Shown here: positions 1-5,361 of the stretch, in pieces
How the letters are laid out: each line of letters begins with the position of its first letter
Position numbering within the stretch: the stretch's first letter is position 1
Origin: Bacteroidota bacterium
GTDB lineage: Bacteria; Bacteroidota; Bacteroidia; Bacteroidales; PUMT01
NCBI GenBank assembly: GCA_003556985.1
Contig: PWPZ01000159.1
Location: 1 to 8,107, forward strand
Length of the DNA: 8,107 nt
Direction of reading: 5' to 3'
Position numbers and translations under genes: made by a program
The notes under the pieces: model-generated
Told to the model about the DNA's origin: nothing
The model's input: the letters and a program-made list of their open reading frames with translations, nothing else
Database searches by the model: none

Positions 1-186
1 CACAGCAAACAGGTCCATCTCGTCCCACCCCCACGCGGCATCCTCCTGCATCGCCTGAAGCACGCTGAAGAGTGTGGAGGTGCGCCCATGGATAAGCGGT
101 ATATCCCATTGCAAAACCGCACGCGCACCGTCGAGGAAAGCGACGCTGCCCACAGCGGAGGAGAGCTCAATGGCGAGAATCTTCAC
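1..186 (-). CDS. tsaB: TsaB, tRNA threonylcarbamoyladenosine (t6A) biosynthesis protein, N-terminal part cut by the window edge
   Basis: The reverse complement reads from a GTG start at 186-184 with no stop down to base 1, giving 62 residues. The start (V)KILAIELSSAVGSVAFLDG matches the ASKHA-fold N-terminus of TsaB/YeaZ, usually written MxILAIDTSTxxxSVAL. The HGRTSTLF segment sits where the family has its conserved H-T/S region. TsaB is the scaffold partner of TsaD in the complex that puts the threonylcarbamoyl group on A37 of ANN-decoding tRNAs. GTG is the only reasonable start: an in-frame TGA lies seven codons upstream, and a purine-rich Shine-Dalgarno (GGGGGAGGG on the minus strand, 204-196) lies 9 bases before it. 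This stretch is about 63% G+C, richer than the genes to its right, and may come from another genome. The family call is confident; the origin is open. Confidence 0.8.
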   Translation of the reverse strand, partial: MKILAIELSSAVGSVAFLDGARAVLQWDIPLIHGRTSTLFSVLQAMQEDAAWGWDEMDLFAV

Positions 187-195
187 GCGGGCCGG

Positions 196-204
196 CCCTC
201 CCCC
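196..204 (-). promoter_or_regulatory. Shine-Dalgarno site of tsaB
   Basis: On the minus strand the purine run GGGGGAGGG ends 9 bases before the GTG start at 186. It decides the tsaB start. It is a stronger site than anything before the plus-strand genes, which show little Shine-Dalgarno signal; that is one more hint that this end has a different origin. Confidence 0.55.
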
Positions 205-210
205 TCAATC

Positions 211-903
211 CGTACCACCCGTTCCGTTGCCGTGGCACCGTGTACCGCCAGAAAATTCGAGGCCCAGCGGGAAGAGATGACTAAGAAAGGACTGTCGGAT
301 ATAGATGCCGTTCTTACCACCCGGGAACTGGTCAAACTTATAAAGCTCTACGGGGTGGATATGAACCAGCTTGAGCCGGAACCGGCCGACGAGCCCTTTG
401 GAACCTCCAGCACGTCAGGCAAATTATTCGGCACGGCGGGCGGCATGACCGAGGCCCTGATGCGAACCCTCCCTTTCACCGCCGAAAACCGGGAGTCGGG
501 TTGCACCAAAATTTCCGAGGTGCGTAATGTCAAAGGATTTGCCGATGCCAGTCTTAAAACAGGAAAAACCACCTACAGGTTTGGAGTGGTTAGCGGACTG
601 GGGAATGTTGCCTCTGTGCTCGAAGAGATCAGGGCAGGAAACTGCCGTTATGATTTTGTGGAGATAATGGTATGCGCCGGAGGTTGCGTAAATGGAGGGG
701 GGCAACCTATCGGTGGGGACTCCAGGGCTGTAAAGGCACGCATGAAAGCTCTCTACGGACTTGATGAAAAAGAAATCATCAAATGCGCCTGGAAAAACCG
801 CCGGTTAACCGAATTGTACGAAGCTTATCTTGAAGGGCCCGGGAGCAAGACAGGCAAATCAATACTGCATACAAATTATACAGAAAGGAAAGTATTACTT
901 TAG
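211..903 (+). CDS. hydA: C-terminal part of a catalytic [FeFe]-hydrogenase (HydA), 5'-truncated
   Basis: The open frame runs back to an ATG at 88, but hydrogenase similarity starts only around 211-223; upstream of that the frame overlaps antisense tsaB, so 88 is not a credible natural start. Visible features are the second H-cluster motif (VAPCTARKFE, 232-261), the usual following segment with DAVLTTREL, the GTAGG loop, the complete third motif (EIMVCAGGC then VNGGGQP, about 661-705) and the standard HTNYTER tail. The full enzyme makes or oxidises H2 at the H-cluster, often with NAD(P)H and ferredoxin subunits. Missing are the N-terminal Fe-S domains and the first motif (TSCCPxW), so this piece alone cannot be active. 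In motif 2, Ala replaces the usual Met before Pro-Cys, and Arg replaces the Lys three residues after the Cys. It ends 10 bases before the sensor kinase gene. It is either a pseudogene or a real gene cut by a mis-join. Confidence 0.85.
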   Translation, partial: RTTRSVAVAPCTARKFEAQREEMTKKGLSDIDAVLTTRELVKLIKLYGVDMNQLEPEPADEPFGTSSTSGKLFGTAGGMTEALMRTLPFTAENRESGCTKISEVRNVKGFADASLKTGKTTYRFGVVSGLGNVASVLEEIRAGNCRYDFVEIMVCAGGCVNGGGQPIGGDSRAVKARMKALYGLDEKEIIKCAWKNRRLTELYEAYLEGPGSKTGKSILHTNYTERKVLL

Positions 904-913
904 CCATTTGTTT

Positions 914-2902
914 ATGTATAATTCAAATGAATACAAGCTTCTTATAACACTGAAGGATCGGTGCAGAGTTTGTTATACCTGCGTTCGTGAGTGCCCTGCT
1001 AAGGCCATAAAAATCATTAATGGCCAGGCAGAAGTTATCATTGAGCGCTGTATAGGATGCGGAAACTGTACCCGTGTATGCAGTCAGGGCGCAAAGGTCT
1101 ATGCTCTTTCCGGGATGCAGGTTGCCGGAATGCTGGAGTCGCCCGGCCGGGTTGCCGCGATAGTTGCGCCAAGCTTTCCTGCCGAATTTACCGAAATGAG
1201 CGATCACCGCCTGTTTGCAGGCATGATGAAAAAACTGGGTTTTGATCACGTCTTTGAAGTGGGTTTCGGAGCCGACCTGGTGGCCCGGGAGTACCAGAAA
1301 ATACTGGAAGTGAAAGACGGACGGAAATATATTTCATCCGATTGCCCTGCTATTGTAAATTACATCAGGCAATACCATCCCGATCTTGTGTCTTCCCTGG
1401 CAGGTATTGTTTCCCCCATGGTGGCAATGAGCCGGGTGGTAAGAAAAAAGCTCGGGAATGATGTCAAAATAGTTTTTGCCGGCCAGTGTGTAGCCAAAAA
1501 GGAAGAGTCGGCCGAAATTGACCAGGTAATCACCTTTGCCGAACTCAGGAATATGTTCAAGGAAAAAAATATCGACTGGCGTAACAGCACGCCCGGGGAA
1601 TTCGATGAGCCCAGAGCAGGCAAGGGAGCAGTTTTTCCTATAAGCAGGGGACTGTTGCAGACGGTCGACCTTAAAGACAATGCATTTGAAGGCAGGATTA
1701 TAGTTGCCGAAGGAAGGGCCGATTTTCAGGAAGCCATTAAAGAGTTTGAGGCAGGGCTGATCAGCGACCAGCACTTGGAATTATTGTGCTGTGAAGGGTG
1801 TATTATGGGACCGGGAATGTCGGAAGGAGGAAAGCATTATGTCAGAAGAAGCCTCGTCAGTAATTACGTAAGGGAAAAAATCAGGAATTACAACAGGCAG
1901 GAATGGGAAAAAAATATTGAAGAATATGACAGCCTGGATCTCTCCTGTGAATTTCAGGTTGATGACCAGCGTTTACCTACCCCGTCAGTAGAGCAGATAA
2001 GGAAGGAGCTTGAAAAAATGGGTAAGTTTGATGCCCGTGATTTCCTTAATTGCGGTGCCTGCGGATATGAGACATGCGAGGATCATGCCATTGCCATCAT
2101 CGAAGGACTTGCCGAGGTTGAAATGTGCCTGCCCATGACCATAGACAAGCTTCATAATTCGGTTAACGACCTGGCCGTAACCAATGAAAAACTGGTTTCC
2201 GTGCAACAGGCTCTCAAACAGTCTGAGAAGATGGCAAGCATGGGACAGTTGTCGGCCGGCATAGCCCATGAGCTGAACAATCCCCTTGGTGTTGTAATAA
2301 TGTACTCCAATCTGCTTTTGGATGAGTTGCCCAGAAATGCCGAAGCACGGTCTGACCTGAAGCTGATTGTTGAACAGGCCAACCGGTGCAAGAAGATTGT
2401 TGGCGGACTGCTTAATTTTGCCAGGAAAAACCAGGTCAATCCCGCGGAAGTGAGGCTTGAAAGCCTTGTCAGGCAAGCTCTTGATGCAATAATAATACCT
2501 GGTAACGTGGAGGTGGAAATTGACCGGGAGGAGCTTATTCATGAAAAAGCGGAGCTTGATGCCGAACAGATAATACAGGCGCTTACCAATCTTTTTAAAA
2601 ATGCAGTGGAAGCCATGCCGGAGGGAGGGAGGCTGAAAATCGAGATCAGGTGTGACGGCAAAAAGGCAGAGTTTCACATTAGCGATACGGGAACCGGCAT
2701 CAATGAAAGCGATAAGGAAAAAATATTTGAGCCTTTTTATACGACCAAGGGCATAGGCAAGGGGACCGGGCTAGGCCTGGCCACAACCTACGGCATAGTC
2801 AAGATGCATAACGGTCAGATAGACCTGACCACCAATGACAATCCCGCCAGTGGAGAAACAGGAACAAAGTTTATAGTTACCCTTCCGCTAAATAACACGT
2901 AA
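914..2902 (+). CDS. Sensory [FeFe]-hydrogenase fused to a histidine kinase (HydS-like)
   Basis: A 662-residue protein. Residues 17-27 and 46-56 are two CxxCxxCxxxC(P) [4Fe-4S] clusters. Residues about 80-325 are an [FeFe]-hydrogenase large-subunit domain with altered H-cluster motifs: SSDCP (141-145, Asp at the usual proton-relay Cys), GQCVAKKEE (190-198, Cys, Lys and Glu kept, Met-Pro lost) and CCEGC (292-296, both ligand Cys kept, GGGQP lost). C380, C383, C388 and C405 form a further Fe-S domain (PF04060 type). A short helical linker leads to a HisKA domain with H452 in AHELNNPLG, then an HATPase with N563, DTGTGI (591-596) and GTGLGL (617-622). There is no transmembrane segment, so it is probably cytoplasmic. 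The four ligand Cys suggest an H-cluster can bind; the substitutions match sensory rather than catalytic hydrogenases. I prefer ATG 914 to the in-frame ATG at 830, which would overlap hydA and add an unrelated 28-residue head. The response-regulator gene follows after 10 bases. Confidence 0.9.
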   Translation: MYNSNEYKLLITLKDRCRVCYTCVRECPAKAIKIINGQAEVIIERCIGCGNCTRVCSQGAKVYALSGMQVAGMLESPGRVAAIVAPSFPAEFTEMSDHRLFAGMMKKLGFDHVFEVGFGADLVAREYQKILEVKDGRKYISSDCPAIVNYIRQYHPDLVSSLAGIVSPMVAMSRVVRKKLGNDVKIVFAGQCVAKKEESAEIDQVITFAELRNMFKEKNIDWRNSTPGEFDEPRAGKGAVFPISRGLLQTVDLKDNAFEGRIIVAEGRADFQEAIKEFEAGLISDQHLELLCCEGCIMGPGMSEGGKHYVRRSLVSNYVREKIRNYNRQEWEKNIEEYDSLDLSCEFQVDDQRLPTPSVEQIRKELEKMGKFDARDFLNCGACGYETCEDHAIAIIEGLAEVEMCLPMTIDKLHNSVNDLAVTNEKLVSVQQALKQSEKMASMGQLSAGIAHELNNPLGVVIMYSNLLLDELPRNAEARSDLKLIVEQANRCKKIVGGLLNFARKNQVNPAEVRLESLVRQALDAIIIPGNVEVEIDREELIHEKAELDAEQIIQALTNLFKNAVEAMPEGGRLKIEIRCDGKKAEFHISDTGTGINESDKEKIFEPFYTTKGIGKGTGLGLATTYGIVKMHNGQIDLTTNDNPASGETGTKFIVTLPLNNT

Positions 2903-2912
2903 TTTTCCAAAA

Positions 2913-3197
2913 ATGCATAACATGGAGAAAGAAACAAAAACTATCCTTCTGGTTGACGATGATGAAGATTATCTATTTCAGACCAAACTTAATATCGAAC
3001 AATTCGGCTTCAGGGTTATAACCGCCGACAGTCAGCATGAGGGCGAAAAATTGCTGGAAACACTTAAGCCCGATCTTGCAATACTGGATTTGATGATGGA
3101 GAATGAAGACAGCGGCTTTATTCTTGCCTTCAAGCTTAAGCGGAAGTACCCTGACGTGCCGGTTATAATAGCAACTGCCGTTACAGCCGAAACGTGA
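2913..3197 (+). CDS. Single-domain response regulator, N-terminal part, interrupted by an in-frame TGA
   Basis: A CheY-like receiver: ILLVDDDED (11-19) carries the acidic Mg2+ pocket, D59 in AILDLMM is the phosphoacceptor, and T88 in IIATA is the conserved switch Thr/Ser. The frame stops at TGA (3195-3197) just after beta-4, with alpha-4, beta-5, the conserved Lys and alpha-5 still to come. Those are present in the same frame right after the stop (3198-3317), so the native protein would be about 134 residues with no output domain. As it stands the product lacks the Lys needed for normal phosphorylation chemistry. It begins 10 bases after the sensor kinase gene and is its most obvious phosphorylation partner. 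The in-frame ATG at 2922 is an equally good start. Nonsense mutation, sequencing error and programmed readthrough are all possible. Confidence 0.8.
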   Translation: MHNMEKETKTILLVDDDEDYLFQTKLNIEQFGFRVITADSQHEGEKLLETLKPDLAILDLMMENEDSGFILAFKLKRKYPDVPVIIATAVTAET

Positions 3198-3317
3198 ATG
3201 TCGTTCGGAGTTGATTCTGAGGAAGACCGTAAATGGATAAAGGCAGACCTTTATATCGAAAAGGGCATTAGAGCCGACCAGCTGAACAGGGAAATAGTAA
3301 AACTTTTAAAGCTATAA
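3198..3317 (+). pseudogene. C-terminal remainder of the interrupted response regulator
   Basis: Directly after the TGA, in the same frame, an ATG opens 39 codons ending in TAA at 3315-3317. The sequence begins MSFGVDSEEDRKW and contains LYIEKGIRADQL, where the Lys fits the conserved beta-5 Lys of receivers, then a final amphipathic helix (EIVKLLKL). It completes the receiver begun at 2913 with no gap or frame change. Stop and start are adjacent (TGAATG), so translational re-initiation could yield a separate 39-residue piece; whether that would assemble with the N-terminal piece is unknown. The next gene starts 1 base after its TAA. Confidence 0.7.
3200..3227 (+). other. Potential RNA hairpin just downstream of the in-frame TGA
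   Basis: In RNA, UUCGGA (3204-3209) pairs with UCUGAG (3216-3221) around a six-base loop, GUUGAU, which starts with G. A lower stem, GUC (3200-3202) with GAC (3225-3227), is separated by a small internal loop. The loop starts 12 bases after the TGA. A hairpin with a G early in its loop is what bacterial selenocysteine insertion elements show, but the distance looks short, the stem has two G-U pairs, and coding sequence often folds this way by chance. Confidence 0.25.
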
Positions 3318-3318
3318 A

Positions 3319-4437
3319 ATGGAAAAACTGAAAGTCCTGGTTGTGGATGACGAACCCGGCATATGTTCGGGTATAAACAGGATATTGTCCAGGCATTTCG
3401 TGGGTTTCCCCTTCATGGATGAAAATATAGGTTTTGATGTGCAGGAAACCCATTGCGGCGAGGATGCCATCGAGATTCTGAATGAAAGTGTGCCCGACAT
3501 AATACTGCTTGACAATAAGCTGCCGGGCATGCTGGGTATAGAGGTTCTGGAATACATTAACAGGAAGCGGCTGGAAACAATTGTGTTAATGATCACCTCC
3601 TATGCCTCCCTTGAGCTGGCGGTTAAGGCCACCAACCAGGGGGCTCATGATTTTATTCCCAAACCTTTTACTCCGCAGGAATTGAGGTCGGCAATCGAAA
3701 GCGTCACCAAGCATATTTACCTTAAACGGATGACCAGGAAACTCAACAAGGAGGGTAAGCAGATCCGGTTCCAGTTTTTGTCGGTTCTTTCTCATGAGCT
3801 GAAAACTCCTCTTAACGCCATCGAAGGGTATTTGCGTATAATGCAGGACAGGCAGGCCGGCAATGACCTGGAAGCATATGACAAGATACTGGAAAGATCA
3901 CTCTTGCGCGTCAAGGGAATGCGCAACCTAATAATGGATTTGCTTGATCTTACCAAGATTGAATCGGGGAAAAAGCAAAGGGAGGTTGTTCCGGTCAACC
4001 TTGCTAATATTGCCAAGCTTTCTGCCGACACCATGGTGCCAATTTCCATTCAGAAAGATGTTAAGATCTATCTGGAATCTCCGGAAACTGTAATGTACAA
4101 TGCCGACCATGAGGAAATTGAGATCATTTTTAACAACCTGCTTTCAAACGCTATAAAGTATAATATCGAAGGAGGACGGGTTGATTTTCACATCGAAGAC
4201 AAGCAGGACCGGGTGATAATCTCCATAAAGGATACGGGAATAGGAATGGATAAAGAGGAGATACCCCGCCTTTTTAAAGAATTTGTAAGGATAAAAAATG
4301 AACAGACCAAAAACATAACCGGAAGCGGGCTGGGTTTATCGATCGTTAAAAAGCTTGTCCGCCTCTATAAAGGTGATATCAGTGTGGAAAGCACCCCCGG
4401 AAAGGGGAGTGTTTTCAGACTGGAATTTCCCCGGTAA
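3319..4437 (+). CDS. Receiver domain-histidine kinase protein (REC-HisKA-HATPase)
   Basis: A 372-residue soluble protein. The N-terminal receiver has VVDDE (8-12), phosphoacceptor D65 in ILLDNKLPG, T93 and K115 in PKPF. Between alpha-1 and beta-2 it carries a longer than usual segment (about residues 27-42). A short helix leads straight to HisKA with H159 in SHELKTPLNAI, then an HATPase with N277 in NNLLSNAIKY, DTGIGM (305-310) and GSGLGL (335-340). All catalytic residues of both modules are present. There is no PAS, membrane segment or DNA-binding domain, so the receiver probably controls the attached kinase. The gene starts 1 base after the interrupted response regulator ends, suggesting shared transcription and translational coupling. 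I infer that it relays or integrates the upstream hydrogenase-kinase signal; its own target is not visible here. Confidence 0.88.
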   Translation: MEKLKVLVVDDEPGICSGINRILSRHFVGFPFMDENIGFDVQETHCGEDAIEILNESVPDIILLDNKLPGMLGIEVLEYINRKRLETIVLMITSYASLELAVKATNQGAHDFIPKPFTPQELRSAIESVTKHIYLKRMTRKLNKEGKQIRFQFLSVLSHELKTPLNAIEGYLRIMQDRQAGNDLEAYDKILERSLLRVKGMRNLIMDLLDLTKIESGKKQREVVPVNLANIAKLSADTMVPISIQKDVKIYLESPETVMYNADHEEIEIIFNNLLSNAIKYNIEGGRVDFHIEDKQDRVIISIKDTGIGMDKEEIPRLFKEFVRIKNEQTKNITGSGLGLSIVKKLVRLYKGDISVESTPGKGSVFRLEFPR

Positions 4438-4530
4438 GGTCATTTATCCCGATATAAACCAACAGTAATGCACATATCCGATCATCTTTAAAAACAAAAA
4501 ATTTCAGATGCTGAGGAGTATTAATAATAG

Positions 4531-4538
4531 AACCGGTT
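4531..4538. promoter_or_regulatory. Palindrome AACCGGTT upstream of rex, possible operator
   Basis: A perfect 8-base palindrome 12 bases before the rex ATG, in an AT-rich leader. It could be a repressor site overlapping translation initiation, but it does not resemble the known Rex operator (TTGTGAA-type half sites), and an 8-base palindrome is common by chance. No other convincing regulatory signal is seen in the 113-base gap 4438-4550, and I find no clear Bacteroidetes TAnnTTTG element. Confidence 0.15.
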
Positions 4539-4550
4539 ATAAATAAAGAA

Positions 4551-5177
4551 ATGAAGTTACCTGGAAAAACTATTGAAAGGCTCAGCCAGTACAGGAGGTT
4601 ATTGCTGAATTGCCTTGGAACCGGAAAGACCCATATTTATTCCCATGAGCTTGCCAGCATGTTGAACCTTACCGCAGTACAGGTCAGAAGAGACATTATG
4701 CTTATGGGTTATTCAACCAGTCTTAAGAAAGGTTATGATATAAATGAACTGATCAAGGTTATAGGACAGATTCTGGATACAAGAAAAGGACAGAATGTTG
4801 CGGTAATAGGGGTGGGGAATTTTGGCAGAGCCATAACAGGATACTTCATGGGTAAACGCTCCAAGCTTAACATTGTTGCCACTTTTGATGCCGATCCGTT
4901 AAAGATCAATCGGGTAATATCCGGGGTGAACTGTTATCCGATTCAGAAATTGCCTGAGCTGGTCAGGGAGCTTAACATCACTATTGCTATTCTGACCGTA
5001 CCTCCCGATCATGCTGTAAGTGTTGCCGAATCACTTGTAATTGCAGGGATAAAGGGGATTCTTAATTTTACTTCGGTACCCCTGAATATTTCGGGAAATG
5101 TGTACCTGGAAGATTATGATATGATTACCTCCCTGGAAAAAGTTGCTTATTTTGTGAAGAAAAACAGCTCGGTATAG
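4551..5177 (+). CDS. rex: Redox-sensing transcriptional repressor Rex
   Basis: A 208-residue protein of normal Rex length. Residues 1-60 are the winged-helix DNA-binding domain, with recognition-helix segment TAVQVRRDI (41-49) and the basic wing region LKKGYD. Residues 80-180 are a Rossmann domain with the GVGNFG dinucleotide loop (87-92) and FDADP (112-116) at the second strand. The tail (DYDMITSLEKVAYFV) is the domain-swapped helix of Rex dimers. Rex represses genes for NADH reoxidation, including fermentation and hydrogenase genes, and lets go of DNA when NADH is high. Its place between hydrogenase-sensor genes and hydG suggests that it controls H2 metabolism here, though I see no consensus operator. 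The start ATG is the first in frame and gives the usual MKLPxKTIERLSQYRR N-terminus. Confidence 0.95.
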   Translation: MKLPGKTIERLSQYRRLLLNCLGTGKTHIYSHELASMLNLTAVQVRRDIMLMGYSTSLKKGYDINELIKVIGQILDTRKGQNVAVIGVGNFGRAITGYFMGKRSKLNIVATFDADPLKINRVISGVNCYPIQKLPELVRELNITIAILTVPPDHAVSVAESLVIAGIKGILNFTSVPLNISGNVYLEDYDMITSLEKVAYFVKKNSSV

Positions 5178-5189
5178 TTATTTCCCTGA

Positions 5190-5219
5190 TCCGGCTACCG
5201 GGCGCGGTAATCTCCCGGA
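5190..5219 (+). terminator. Two-part hairpin after rex, possible terminator
   Basis: Thirteen bases after the rex stop, TCCGG (5190-5194) pairs with CCGGA (5215-5219) outside, and TACCG (5196-5200) with CGGTA (5205-5209) inside around a GGCG tetraloop. The internal loop is asymmetric (1 base against 5). It is GC-rich in an AT-rich gap and well placed to end the rex transcript, but no run of T follows (GAAATTTG), so it may instead be a 3'-end stabiliser or chance. Confidence 0.35.
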
Positions 5220-5328
5220 GAAATTTGTCCCGAAATTATGGTTGAATATTGCGGGGGTGCAACTATAAATCAGGGTAAAAGCCATTAACTCAGGTGGTGG
5301 ATAATCCGGTTTTAGCAAATTTTTTTAC

Positions 5329-5336
5329 TAAATTCG
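5329..5336 (+). promoter_or_regulatory. Weak match to a Bacteroidetes -7 promoter element before ribF
   Basis: TAAATTCG differs by one base from the TAnnTTTG -7 element of the Bacteroidetes primary sigma factor and lies 25 bases before the ribF ATG. No good -33 TTTG is seen at the expected distance. The rest of the 184-base gap 5178-5361 holds only the hairpin at 5190-5219. Confidence 0.2.
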
Positions 5337-5361
5337 CGACTTTAAAAAAATCAGTAAACAG

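Noticed and set aside
88..210. The plus-strand frame from ATG 88 as a genuine N-terminus of the HydA protein
   Set aside because: Its first 40 residues or so resemble no hydrogenase, and 88-186 is the antisense of a clearly recognisable tsaB start.
830..913. ATG 830 as the start of the hydrogenase-kinase
   Set aside because: It overlaps hydA by 74 bases, adds 28 residues with no domain character, and ATG 914 leads straight into the ferredoxin domain.
1985..2677. A 230-residue minus-strand open frame
   Set aside because: It is a shadow of the kinase half of the hydrogenase-kinase and has no family features.
3195..3197. TGA reassigned to glycine (genetic code 25)
   Set aside because: That code is known from Gracilibacteria/SR1, whereas the proteins look like Bacteroidetes, ribF ends at TGA, and no other gene here has an internal TGA.
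5252..5315. Possible TPP-like riboswitch before ribF, from GGGGTGC and TGGATAAT strings
   Set aside because: The CTGAGA core and the pairing that brackets TGGATAAT are missing, and ribF is not a thiamine gene. There is no FMN-riboswitch core either.
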